DNA of 64,000 bases, taken from Isoetes taiwanensis. Its lineage: Eukaryota > Streptophyta > Lycopodiopsida > Isoetales > Isoetaceae. Made by a program: the position numbers and the translations under genes. Location: the NCBI GenBank assembly GCA_021234155.1, contig JAJEKV010000077.1, positions 206,424 to 270,423 on the forward strand, read 5' to 3'. The notes under the pieces were generated by a model. It searched no databases, was not told the origin of the DNA, and saw only the letters and a list, made by a program, of their open reading frames with translations. Positions within the stretch are counted from its first letter, which is position 1; every line of letters starts with the position of its first letter. This document shows, piece by piece, positions 48,029 through 60,139 of the stretch.

Positions 48029-50390
48029 GACATGTCCACTTGATGCATATACAATCTGAATCTCTTTGCGGTAAAAAGAGTGTGAAAGATAAAGGATGAA
48101 CCTCTCGATGCGGACACACGCTCCAAAATAAATATACATGAGAGACTCAAAGAAGATTATGACCTACCTAAAACCACGCCTCCTAGTCGACCGGATCAAG
48201 ACAAAGACCTCTTGAAATCTGCAAGAAACCGGTTACGCAACATAATCGTACCTTTGAGAAAACCGCATCATCTTCAACCAGCTATGCCAAAAGCATCATA
48301 AGGATCTCTGCACGGCTCGAGAGAATCAAGAAGGATGGCTCACCACGCAGCAATGCCGACTTAGAGGCGGCAGAAGCCAGCCTAACCCTGTAAGCCCTAC
48401 CCGCGTCTTCCCGCCTATCTTTTCTCAATTACTTTTTTCTGAAGGGAAGTATAACCCTTTCTAATCTAACCCTGCCTCCAAATTCTAATAAACCCCTCTT
48501 CGCCACGCCACAAGTCTCACAGACCAGGGATGCTTTTATTTATTTTTTCAATGCAATTTATATAGAATGGTTGGCGAATGTAAAGATAAGATAAGAAAGT
48601 TTTAAGACGAATAAGATTAATTTTAATGGCGAATATGTCAAATAATCCATCTCTTTTCATCGGCAATTGGCGAATGTTTTTGTTGCTGGAGCTTTATAAT
48701 TCAAAAATATAGGCAAATACATTTATAACTTATGCTCAAAGTAGAAATGGATTTGAATTCAAGGCATAAAAATGGAAGTCTTTATGGAGGAAATCTAGTA
48801 TTTATAGGTCATCTATTCAATTCTAAAACCAAATTGATTCCATCAAATACATTACTTGCAAATGGAACAAGGACAACTCTATCAAGTTACACAAATCTCA
48901 AGGAAGAACTTGCAGAAAATCTTGTGATGCTCAAAAGCCAGTGTTTGTATAAATCATGATGAATACTAGATTTTTAGTCACAAGAAGCTATAGAATTGGG
49001 GGCGAATGCGCTCCACATCCCTAGGATTGATTACATGGCGGCTAATGTCTTCTTGGAAGGACAACCAGATCAACTTCGAGGCGAATATTCTAATAAAAAT
49101 GTGATACGTAACCTACTAAACATTAAATTGGGAAATTTTTTGAAAATCCCTAAAAATTAGTCTTTTACTTAATATTAAGCCACTAAAACATCAACATCCC
49201 GACTTGGCCAATCTTTGGGTTTCCAAACCCAATGATGTTGGTGGACCTTAGGGTCCACCAATTGGGTTAAAGGGGAAGCCAAGCTTTTACTTCTTGGGTG
49301 AACTGCTCATAAACATTTAACCTCCTTCTTCCTCATTCTTCTTCAAATTTTTTGAGGAAGCCATGGTAAAAATGGCCATGGTCGAACAACCCATCTTATA
49401 CCCCACCCCCCATTAGATTAGGCATGTGAAATTATTCATACTAAATGAGAATTTTCATATTGTTATGGGATAATTAGCAAAAGTGGGTAAAGAACCCGTG
49501 CGTGAATGTGGGATATAGTGACGACAAACCTAAACCTGAAATTGTTTGCATTGTCTTTCGAGAAATAGAGCAAAAGCGAAAAAGGGGTTTAGGATGGTGA
49601 ATACAAAGTATAACAATTGGCATGGCAATGGTAGACATGGGACAAGACATTGTACAACCCATTATGGACCATCTCGACCAGCTACGGCGAGTTGGTGGAA
49701 AAGTTTCACAAGAACAAGAACAAAATTTTTTCATAAAGTTTGCATTGGTGAGGCGGGCACTTTCAATGCCCATTGCACCTTCCGGAGGAAAAAGATACTC
49801 ATCTCCCAACAATGGAGATGCGAGAAGATGATGAAGCTGAAAAAACATGTCATTGCAATTTGGGCATGGAGAAGGCTGCTAAAGGAGTCGATATCCGAGG
49901 TACAACTCATTCAAACCGGCCTTTCAATTCTGCCTTGAACATAGGCAGATTATTCATGATGGCATCATAATGACTCTTGTCGAGCAAACTCATTGGGGTG
50001 TTATTCACCTTGATGTGATATTCTCAATACTTTTGGAGCCATATCCTGAGAACATTGATCTTGGCTTAGATGTTCTTTTTAATAGCGACTTTTATTTGAT
50101 TGTTTTTTATAAGTTATATTCCTTTGCATTGTTATGTTTGGTTGCAATACAATATTGTTTTAACTAAAACTTGTATCCTTAAAAAAATGTCTCTGTCTTT
50201 TTTATTTATGTCGTACAACTATTGCAATGTACAAATGTTACAATGTTACAATATCTTTTTTACAACTGTTACAATGTCTTATGGACAGGAAGTAGCAATT
50301 GGTCATCAGGTAGTGAATGTGTTGTACTTTCATTACAATAAAGTTGTTCAAAATACAAACTTGAACAATGCGTTACAATCATGTATGATT
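48029..50390. other. Right flank of the gypsy element
   Basis: No recognised gene. It contains a strong hairpin at 49,214-49,266 and overlapping plus-strand frames at 49,546-49,970 that look protein-like (MDHLDQLRRVGGKVSQEQEQ) but have no family I can name. Confidence 0.35.
49214..49266. repeat. Perfect-stem hairpin
   Basis: AACCCAA...TGGTGGACC, then the loop TTAG, then GGTCCACCA.TTGGGTT. The inner nine base pairs are exact. Confidence 0.75.
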
Positions 50391-50589
50391 TCACAACTGT
50401 AGTACATGGTGTGTTATAAGGTTCATCCTGCCATTCTCATTGCCACTGCTAGTCAATATCAGAACTTTAGTCAAGAATTCAGTAATCATGAACAGGTCAG
50501 AATCAGAAATATCAACTGCCTGCATCACAAATGGAAGGATCGGCATGTTTGTTAAAGTTTGAGTGCCAATAATACTGATATAACTTACT

Positions 50590-51122
50590 TGTTCTGCCAT
50601 AATGTCTACTCCATTGTGTAGTCCTCCCAAAAACTTGCTTATAAAACAACAGCCAATTGACGCATAAGAGTATCCATCCACCTGTATTGACCTTCTACAG
50701 ATTTTCTTTACTTCCAGTTAGTTGTCAACGTTTAGGTGTTTTTGTAGATTCTTCACAAATCTGCAGAGGCAAACCAATATCTTTAAGCATGCAAAAAAAT
50801 AATCTGTTGGGCAAATATTAAGACACAATATCAAATCTTTGCATCGGCTCCATCCCTACAAAGAGACCCATGCTGTCAAAACAGTAGATGCCTGACTCAC
50901 ATATTTCAGATCTTGCCCCAACACCAGCAATGAGATAGTACAGTGGTGACCATGACATACAGGAATGAACAGGTATTCACAGATTTCAAAATCTATATCC
51001 GATACGAATTCCACTATTTTGCTACTTCTGTTCAAAACCAAGTAGAAGAGTGAATCGAAGAAGTAACAGAGAGTGGACACCTCATGTGCCTCCATAAATT
51101 GATTCGTGCACCTGCAAGTCAA
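50590..51122 (-). pseudogene. Ulp1-like (C48) SUMO/desumoylating protease fragment
   Basis: Reading the minus strand from 51,122: a helix-like start (NQFMEAHEVSTLCYFFDSLF), then EYLFIPVCHGHHCTI (about 50,985-50,940), which matches the FIPVxxGxHW block holding the catalytic His. Then YCFDSMG in another frame (about 50,887-50,867) is the Asp block, and QVDGYSYA (about 50,683-50,660) stands where QxxGxDCG, with the catalytic Cys, is expected. The Trp after His is Cys, and the catalytic Cys position is lost or shifted. An AG acceptor precedes the start (51,119), so it may be an exon. Ulp1 genes occur in hosts and inside plant Mutator elements; I cannot tell which this is. Confidence 0.5.
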
Positions 51123-54100
51123 TCAAGCGCAATTATATTCAAGTCAATGGACTCAAATGAAGAGCAATTAGCACTTGAGGACCTATTCTATGTAAAGATC
51201 GATCAGCTTTTCGTTGTACCAAGAACTAGCTTTGGTTAGAATGCGTGCTTTTGATGTTCCAATGGTAACACATTTTCTGCTGCCATCAAATACATCCAAA
51301 GGAAGCTTTATCAGATGACAACCCGCTCAGTGCCATCTTCTTGGATCTATAGGCCAAAAGCAAACATGTATTTACAGAGGCTCCAGTAATGGCTGAAGGT
51401 CTTAGTTTTTTGTTTATTTTATGCAAGAAGGTCTTCGTGTGACATGATAAGAAATAAAGAAAATGAGGTCTTTATATGAAAGCAACCGGTTCTACTCAAG
51501 CCACAGCTATTATTTCCATGTTGACCACCAGAGGTTAGCTTTTTTATTGCATCTGGTTTCTCTTCATACAACTTTATTTGAGTAACTTTGTTATAACAGA
51601 AAGATTTTGTTTGGGATTGTTTACTAACTACACAATGCATGATAATATAATATTTTGTCTGACAACTGCTTCCTGATTTCTTTTTTTCATCTTAAAAGTC
51701 CTACCCTGTTATGAATAATTGTACAGTGGTCTATAAATTATAGTCTTGAAATATTGTATGTCATAGTCCATCTATTCACGTGCTTCCGTTTACCCTTTAT
51801 TAAAATAATAACCATGCTTCCTCACTTGATGTCCAAGTTGCTTCTGAAGGTAAATTCTGATCTGTTAATATCTACATGTTTATTGGGCTACTTTATCCAG
51901 TAAGTGTTGAAATGAAATAACTATGGCATGTTTAAATGGAGAAAGGGTCAAGAGGTTTTAATTTTGCACTATACACCCCACATTAAAGGTTGCTTCATAT
52001 GCCACAAGGGGAAACATCCACATACAAAGACAAAAGAGCAACAAAAAGAAGAATTTGCATACTACACATGCCCTCATCTACTAGAATCCCAACTGCGCTT
52101 GGTTATTTTTTCAGCTATTCTATATTAATAAGAAGATAACATAAATAACATCAATTTTATTGTCACCAGTGGACACGATTCATGCAGTAATCCAACAAAA
52201 TTAACAAAACGCATGCAATTGAAAGAGTACAAAACATACCACGTGAGTACTGAAAGCTACAAGAGATACAGCTACACAATGTTTCTAGTTTTTTTTTTTT
52301 TTGTTCCAATATTCTCGAATATGAATAAATTCTGTTTTTATTGTTTTGACACATATTTGAGCATAGACATATGTTTGGGCATAATGCTAAGGAACTATTG
52401 ATGATTAGAAGCACGGACCAAGTAACATATCAAATGGGATTTCGTTAGAGAGTGAATATACGAACAAAAGTTAAAAAGCATCTTGAATTTGCTTGAAATA
52501 TAAATGATCTATGTTGTATATTTCCGTGTTCATTTCTTATCGTCAGCATAATACTTTACATAGCTTCTATTCTCTCTCAATATACAAACTAAAAAGCACA
52601 AAATAGCAATGGCGAAGGCCACCGCGATAAATTGTTGTAGGTACAAAGATTATGTTCAGAAAGTCAATGGGAGTTTGGTGCATGGACAAGAAATAGAATG
52701 AAGAATTTTGGTATTTTGCTTCAGTTTGAGATTGTAAGCTTAAGAGCAGGAATATGGCATCTGGTATATTCTTTGTATTATTGTTTCCTTCTGACTATGT
52801 TGAGACACTTGGAATCATTTTCTATGTATATGCTTACTTGCAACCTATGTATCCATAAAAATTAGATGTCGCTTTCTAGTAACGAAGGGAGCTCTATGCA
52901 GTTGTTTACTTTCAGATAGACCCATTACTCTGGTTTAAAATTGGACCATGTGGTTGTCTTGTAATAGATTTGAATTGATGCTACAATTTTTTGCAAATGC
53001 TACAAATTTTCTTGCTCTTAAATGGCAAAGTAATGGAATGCAATCCGTTCATTGCTCTATAATATCAATTTGAGGGCATGCTCTCCTAAAAGTTTTTCCC
53101 CGAAAACCCTCTCCTGGCGGGGGGTAATCCCTAGCAAGATAATATGCTTGCTATTTTTTTTTGTTTTGGGTCCCATAGTCCAATGAGTCTCCATGGACGA
53201 TAAAACTCAATTCAATTCAATTACATTACATACTTTATTCGTGCTTCAAAAGCTTCTAGCAATATGAAACATTGATTGTCGGCAGGATACCACAACTTAA
53301 TAATGTGAGACATCTACATGTTTAAAAGGTTTGTTTTTATGGCACTACTCTACTTTTCCATTCACAAAATAGTCTGATGGCAAGGGGCACACAACCATAT
53401 TATTTTTGCAATAATATTGAGACATCGTTAACTTTCATATTTTTATTATGGAAAACTCCATGTCTTGGACACTCTTTCCTTGGGACATGAAGAAAGTTCG
53501 CATTTATAGAGTTTTGGATACTAGCATGTAAATTAAAGCTCGCGTTTATAGAGCTTTGAATACTATCATGTATATTTGCTGCATTATACTTTACCTAGCT
53601 GTCTTTTTATTATCAATAAGATATTATAGAGATGCAAAGCCAACTAATGCTATGATTCATGACTTCTTATAATCATGAACTTATTTCTAGTTTAGAGCAC
53701 TATGCCTATGCAATTCGTAGCCACAGCCCTACCCTACTAACATGAAATCACCCAAAAAAAAAAAAAAAAATGCAAATATTACCCTACGGGCATAAGAGAC
53801 CAACCCTCAGGTAATGCGACACCTTGTCTCATAAAAAAAGGTCGTGTTATTTTTTCACATGAAGCATCAATTAAGAATATTCTAAAAACGTATTTGCAAC
53901 GCATTATCTATGTTAGATAGCGATGAAAAAGTTTGTGAAGTAAAACCTATGATTTTTTTATTATTTATAACACGTGAGTGGCTTTGAAAGGTCGCGTTAA
54001 GCCCATGCATACATGCCATCATAAATCATAGATTTAGAGGGCTTTTCCGAATGGGTAGCATGTTGTCCCATAGGCCTTGGGTCCGCCCGACCTCCTGCAA

Positions 54101-54540
54101 CGACGAAGCGGTCGATCCATTCTTTTAGCATTGAAAAGAATCTATGCCTTGTGGTACCTTTGCGTGCATTGGGTTCCATAGATACATTGCCTTACGCCAA
54201 AACTAGAGGTAGGTTGTGTGATTAATTGAAAGGCAAAATGGAAGTGGACGAGAGGACAAGAAAATGGAACCTATTCTATTTTAGTTAGAGTGTGTATCTT
54301 TGTTTTGACCTTTAGAGGTTGACAAATGGGGCAAATATTGACAACTTTGTTTTGGGCTACTTGAGTTTTAGGTTTGATTTTGTAAAATCCAATAAATATA
54401 AAAAGCAAAGCAAAAGTAAAAAAAAAATATTCACGCCAGTTGAGACCCTCAGGTCCATGGGCGAAACATTTACAAAACATATTGTTTTCAAGTTAGGCAC
54501 TAAAGGCCTTGTGCCTCTAATGCAGTTCCTATCGAGAAAA
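51123..54540. other. Stretch without a supported gene
   Basis: AT-rich DNA with homopolymer runs (poly-T at 52,291-52,302, poly-A at 53,754-53,770). Only short frames of unknown meaning are present, and no complete element was recognised. Confidence 0.4.
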
Positions 54541-54544
54541 GATC

Positions 54545-55800
54545 CAACTCCTCCTTTCTAATATTCCCAAAGATATGTACCCAATTGCTTCAGGGGTAAA
54601 TGCAATGAGCTATTTAGAGTGCTCTCGTTAATATCATATTGATTACGCAGATAATCAAAGGCTGTGCAATGAAGTAAGGCATGTTGTTCATCCTCCACCA
54701 CCATATCCAAGAAGCATGGGCAATACTGTAATTCATGGGGAATTCCATTTGCCCTCCCGACTTCAACTTCCAGGTGATGAGAACTAAATCTAATTTGAGA
54801 GATTAGTTTTCGTCTTTTCCGATCTAATCCCGAATTCAGATAATCTTCTTTCTATAAAATTCTTTTTTTGTCCCTAGGTCCTGACTGGGCCATAAATGGT
54901 GCTGAGCTTTTTTCACGACCCATTGCCTAATCCCTACCTCCGTTTCAGGGAGTTCTTCAATCGCAATGCTGCAGAAACGAGCCCACTCAATCAATTGATT
55001 ATACCATCCATGACAACATTGATGCTCTGATTCTTGGAGAGCTTGATACGGCAAGTCGTGTTGTCTCCATATTTTTTACTCTTGCATAGTATATCAGCGT
55101 TTGGTAGAGAGCTTCGACTTCTAGGGAGTACATGCCGCTCTTAGCTAAGAGCATCTCATAGGGAGATTTGTAATTTTGCACCTAATTCCTCCAGAAGAAA
55201 TCGTTTTAAACACCTGTTCTATTTTCTTCCATTTGTGCCTTGCAAGACCCGGCCCCAAGCGGGGGCGGGCATAAAGAACAACGGTCTGCACTAGCATGCG
55301 GAATAAGAGCTTCCTAAGTGGCCATTGCCATATACAATTTTGAGAGTGGTAACTGAGACATTTATATAAAGCCTAGTATCCTCCTGATATTCTTTTCTGA
55401 ACCCTGGCATTCTATTTGTAATTATTGGAGAATTCGATCCCCAGATATTTATAATCCTTCACCTGCTCCAGGCTTCCCCCGTCCAATACCATGTCAAGAT
55501 TTTTCTGTGCCCCTATAACCATTACCTTGGTCTTTGATTTGTGTACCTTCATCCCTGTTGAGCGAGAGAATTGCTCTAATGCCAGCAAGTGTTGCTGAAG
55601 AAATTCCTTAGTTCATGCAAGCAGCACCACATCATCTACATACAGGAGGAGTTTTAGCACATATTGTCCCAGGTGAGCCCCATTTCCAGCAGCCACGTTA
55701 ATCCATTCCTCCAGCTTGTCTATGAAGATTCCAAATAGAGTCGGGGATAATGGGCATCCCCATTTCACCCTACATTGCACTCAATTTTTTTAGGTCCATC
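54545..55800 (-). mobile_element. Decayed LINE on the minus strand
   Basis: From 55,800 downward: GCPLSPTLF..IFIDKLEEWI-like residues (55,755-55,700), then LLYVDDVVLL with the RT catalytic YVDD at 55,642-55,631, then KYKYLGIEFSN (about 55,470-55,440). A Cys/His end block (CPCFLDMVVEDEQHALLHC, about 54,727-54,668) is followed by FDYLRNQYD. Many stops break it. It shares the EDEQHALLHC-type end with the LINE at 16,309-17,470, so the two are the same family in opposite orientation. Confidence 0.75.
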
Positions 55801-55959
55801 TAAAGGGAAAGAGAGTTGTATTAAGACTTTCTCAATATCTAGCATAATAACAGGGGGTTGGTTTTGTATTTTTGTACTATTTTTTCTATGTTTTCATATG
55901 ATTTCGAAAGCGTATTGCATGGGGACTACTAATTAGAGTGCACATACGCCTGCATTAAT

Positions 55960-56240
55960 TTTAGCATTTTTGTTCAATGGTTTAGACCTATTGTATTTTT
56001 TCTCAATTAGCTTATTGAGGCTCGTTGACATGCAACCCTCGAGCCATTTAGAAATAGGGTTTGCACCAAAAAAGGTACTGCTCATATTTGCTCATGTATG
56101 TGATGCGGCACATCCTCGCATTGGCCTTCAAAAGGAGATTCTCAATGCTGGAACTGCCAAAGGACGGTTGATTCATTATCATTCACTGAATGAAAGAGCA
56201 CTCCCGTCTATTTCAAAGAAAGGAGTTGCAGTATAAAGAA
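55960..56240 (+). CDS. Unassigned coding fragment
   Basis: An 88-codon frame whose second half (LQKEILNAGTAKGRLIHYHS) reads like a conserved protein, possibly part of a plant 2-oxoglutarate/Fe(II) oxygenase-like protein with an AKGRLxHY motif. The assignment is from memory of the motif and is weak. The neighbouring RPN6 fragment has the same orientation, but no link is seen. Confidence 0.25.
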
Positions 56241-56344
56241 ATTTTGTGCTTGGAGTTGAAATGCCCTTACATTACAGCCATAATGCAGCCGTTCTGCATG
56301 AATATCTAGCATGATGGGTCTGGTAATGAAAGATTTATAGTTGA

Positions 56345-56950
56345 CAGGCAATTTCAGTTCTTTCTGATGTCCTTTCAAAAAAAGGTAAGAATGAGGAACT
56401 TCGTAGCCTTCTCATAGATCTGCGCCCTTTCTTTGCCATAATCCCTAAAGCTAAGACGGTGAAGATTGTCCGAAGTGTGACTGATGCCATAGCTAAGATT
56501 CCTGGCCATTCTGCTCTCCAAATTTCCTTATGCAGAGATATGGTTGAGTGGACTTGGACAGAAAAAATGGACCTTTTTGCGACAGAGTGCACAGCCTCGT
56601 CTTGCGGCACTGTTGATGCAGGAAAAGGATTATTCACAAGCTCTTACCTTGATATCAAATCTTGTGAAGGAGGTTAGGAGATTAGATGATAAGTTTTTGC
56701 TCATGTTGGAAAGCAATCTGCATTTTCCTCTAAGAAATCTTCCAAAGGCTAAAGTGTCTCTTATAGCAGCAAGAGCTGCAGCTAATGCTATATATGTACC
56801 ATTGATCATCATAGTGGTATCTTAATTGGCGAAGAAAAAGACTACAAAATAGCTTTCAGATATTTTTTGAGGCATTCGAAGCATTCAATGCTCTAGATGA
56901 TTCTAAAGCAGCTTTCTCTTTGAAATACATGCTTTTATGCAAAATCATGA
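56345..56950 (+). pseudogene. RPN6: RPN6 (26S proteasome non-ATPase subunit) fragment
   Basis: RPN6/PSMD11 is a lid subunit that clamps the lid to the core particle. Conserved blocks in order: NEELRSLLIDLRPFFAIIPK (56,390-56,450), KTVKIVRSVTDAIAKIPG (56,452-56,505), LQISLCRDMVEWT (56,518-56,555), FLRQSAQPRLAALL (56,573-56,615), LVKEVRRLDDKFLL (56,660-56,700), LHFPLRNLPKAKVSLIAAR (56,718-56,775), AANAIYVP (56,780-56,803), EEKDYKIAFRYFF (56,830-56,870), EAFEAFNAL (56,871-56,897) and FSLKYMLLCKIM (56,916-56,950). Frames shift several times, the N-terminal third is absent, and the match ends shortly before the copia element. This stretch is intronless. It is a pseudogene, or an exon cluster of a broken gene. 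Confidence 0.8.
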
Positions 56951-57111
56951 GAATCAAGCTCATGATGTTAGCAGTCTGATGATGGAATTGTGCCTTGCTC
57001 TTGCTAATAAAGTTGTTTGGATTTCAAATATGGAATACTATTACGAGTATCTTTGCAAGCTAAATATCAATTCACATGGTATTTCCTATTGCAAGCACAT
57101 ATGTTGGCAAA

Positions 57112-57116
57112 GATAT
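57112..57116. repeat. Left target-site duplication GATAT
   Basis: Repeated at 62,066-62,070, directly after the 3' LTR. Confidence 0.9.
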
Positions 57117-57429
57117 TGTCGAGATATATGATATCGAGATCACCATCTTGCTGCTTGACAGCACTGACAGCACTCAGCACAGAGGTGCTGACTATGTGCT
57201 GAATCAGCACTTCATCAGCACCTACACCAGCCCACCCACTTGTCATAATTAGCTACGACATAATTAGGAATGGTTGGTGACGGGAGCAATTAATATTGCC
57301 TGCCCTTTGTATATCTTGTATTCTCACATACGTTTCAATACAATTCCAATTTGCCCTTGTTTTGGGAGCTTGCGCTCTCGGATATTGGTGTGCATCCCCT
57401 TGTCTCCCTTTCTTGGTGCAACCTTGACA
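57117..57429 (+). mobile_element. 5' LTR of the copia element
   Basis: 313 bp. It retains a run of AGCAC/CAG triplets (about 57,155-57,225) where the 3' LTR has shorter, altered sequence. The rest of the two LTRs is nearly identical. Confidence 0.92.
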
Positions 57430-57441
57430 TGGTATCAGAGC
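57430..57441 (+). promoter_or_regulatory. Primer-binding site (initiator Met-tRNA)
   Basis: TGGTATCAGAGC directly after the LTR, the usual plant copia site complementary to the 3' end of initiator methionine tRNA. Confidence 0.95.
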
Positions 57442-57479
57442 ACTAGGTGTGATGAGATTGATTCAAGATCAACACAGCA

Positions 57480-58470
57480 ATGGAGAAGGATGCAAGCTAC
57501 AACCAGATTACCTTCCCTGGCGGTCGTGTGATTCAAATCTTCGATGGCACAGGTTTCCAGCAATGGAAGAGAAGAATGACTCTCATTCTTAAGGCTGAAG
57601 GAGTTTGGGGAATTGTTAGTGGCCAAGAACCAGCACCCGAGCTTGCATCAGATGGCAAGAATAAACATGTTCTTGATGCTTGGCAACGCCGGGATGACAA
57701 GGCTATGGCTACGATTGGGCTTTACATTCTTTCAATCTCTTCTTGATGAGGTTCGGAAGGAGAATAGCCATGATTTATGGAATGCTCTCATCCAAGAGCA
57801 TGAAAAGAAGACCCATACACAGATTGGGCATTTGTATCTTTGAAGTGGTGAATATCTTTGTTGGGAAGAGACCGAGAGTCTTGATAAATTCCCTTGACCG
57901 CATGAAGAACACCTTTGGCAGATTGAAGCCTCTGGAGGAGAGAATAAGATCTCTCCTTCATTGCAATTATTCTTCTTTCTTAGATCCTTACCCAATTCTT
58001 TCCATGCTTTCTTGCGGACAATCTCATGCAAATTGCCGACATGGATCTCAATCGTGCAATCACTTCCGTCAAGGAGGAGATCATGATGAGGAAAGATGCT
58101 TGGGATTATCAAAGACGAGCACAATGCTTTCTTTGCAGGTCATTCTGAGCCTAAATCCTATGCAAAAGGGAATGAAAAAAGCTAAGAAGAAGAAGAATAA
58201 CAATAGCGACAACGCCTTCAAAGTCTTGACAAACAAAGGCACATCATCCAAGCGGCCAGTGCGTGACTATTGCAAGAAAGGCAATCATACCGCCTTGCCA
58301 GAATGTAGGAAGAAGATGAAGGATCTTGAGCACAAACTGAAAGCTTTGGAGACAAACAAAGCTTCAGCCAATGTGACCCAAATTGTTGAAGAAGTAAGCA
58401 TAGCCAATGTGGTTCCTTGCAGCCGAGATTATGTCTATCTTTGTAAACAAGTGGCAGCCCCTCGCCTATC
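57480..58470 (+). CDS. Copia gag
   Basis: ATG at 57,480, 50 bp after the LTR. The gag start reads IQIFDGTGFQQWKRRMTLIL, typical of copia gag, with LDAWQRRDDKAMATIGLYI next. The frame then shifts near 57,740. A degraded knuckle (RDYCKKGNHTALPECRKKMK, about 58,263-58,320) is followed by a coiled-coil-like KDLEHKLKALE stretch. Confidence 0.8.
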
Positions 58471-59820
58471 AAATTCATCATGGATTTTGGTGCTACAGCT
58501 CATATTAGTTGGCACAAAGATTGGTTGGAAAGTTTCAGACCTACCTCTTCCAATCACATTGTTCAAATTGGCGACAATAGTGAGCATCAAATCTGCGGAA
58601 TGGGTGACATTCAAGTACCCACAAGTCTTGGTAATTTCACTCTAAAAGGGGTAATGTATGCTCCTACTTTGCGTAAAGATCTAATTTACATTTGCATGTC
58701 TTAATCGATATGGGCACAAGAGTTATCTTTGATAGTGGCATTGCATTGTTTGCGGCAAAGTTTCTGAGGAAAGAGCCTTGCTCGTGCTATTAAATCACGG
58801 GTAATCTCTACCATTTGGGCCAAGAATATGCTGACCAAGTTGTTCTTGTAGTCGCTGGTAATGGTACCCGTGATCTGTGGGCATAAGAGGCTTGGACACA
58901 TCAGCCTTAAAAGCCCTCAACCAGCTGCCTCAACTTGTAGATGGTTTTGATCTTCATCAGCACCCTACTCTTGCAAGTTGTGAGGCTTGTTCATTGGGCA
59001 AACAGCACCGCAGATCCTTTACTCTCATTGGCTCTCGTGCTACTGCTCTTCTTGAACTAGTACACACGGATCTTTGTGGTCCAACTCATGTTCCTTCTCT
59101 CTCAGTGCGTATTATTTTCGACATTCATTGATGATTTGGCAGAAAACATGGGTCTATTTCTTGAAGCGGAAATCGATGCATTTGCCCATTTCAAGAATGG
59201 AAAGTGCTTGTTGAGAACCAAGTAGCCCATCGGATTAAGAAACTCGAGATCGATAATGGTGGAGAATTTACCCGATCAAGCATTCAATCATTTTGTGATG
59301 ATCATGGTATTGGCGCCAACTTACCGAGCCTCATACTCCACAACATAATGGCGATCTTTGAATGGAAGAATCGCGACATTGTTGACATGGCACGTTGCTT
59401 GCTCGCTCAATCCTCGGCACCCATTCAATTTTGGGCTGAAGCAAAAAGGTACTCGGTTTACCTTCTCAATAGATTTCCCACCTGTTCTTTGTGAAAAATC
59501 AGACTCACGAACAAGCTTTCACCGGCATAAAGCCAAATTTGTCTCGCTTTGCGTGTCTTTGGATGTCTTTGCCTTTATGCTTATTCCCAAAGCTAACCGC
59601 AAGAAACTTGAGCATACCAAAGAAAGAAAATGATCTTTGTGGGTTTCTCGACCGTGCAAGCATGGTTATAGGGCTGATTGATCCGGATACCAAGAAGCTT
59701 TGTGTTAGTCGCGATGTTATTTTTCATGAAGATGTTTCGGCATTTCAGCAAGGTTCAAAAACTCCTAATGTGGAATTTCTTGATATCTGCATGGATAAAT
59801 GGATGATGCCATAGCTTCCA
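58471..59820 (+). CDS. Copia protease and integrase
   Basis: The protease block is MDFGATAHIS (from 58,480) where DSGAS/T is usual; Ser is replaced by Phe. A GDIQVPTSLG..LKGVMYAP stretch follows (58,600-58,670). The integrase has a zinc-binding part (SCEACSLGKQHRRSF, 58,977-59,022), the first core Asp in HTDLCGP (59,063-59,082), DNGGEFT (59,251-59,272) and FWAEAK (about 59,429-59,446). Several frame changes are present. Confidence 0.8.
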
Positions 59821-60139
59821 ACCCATCGGACTCGGTTTACGATATTCCGGCAAAGACGGCAAAGAGCTCCAAAGACTTAGTGGTCCCAACACTGCAAGTG
59901 CTTACACCCACTTTTCACGATCCCGACACGGAGATCTTGACACATCCAATCAAGGAGGAGATCTTGATCCATCTGATCCAGGAGGTGATTTTGATCCTCC
60001 TGATCAAGGAGGAGTTGAAGAAGAACTTGGTCGAGGTAAAAGGAAACGTTTTCCTCCTCAAAGGTTTGCTTTCTATGCTGAAATTATGCCCAAAGATTAT
60101 GGAGTTTTGTGGTGCTTTGCTATTATCGGTGAACCCACC

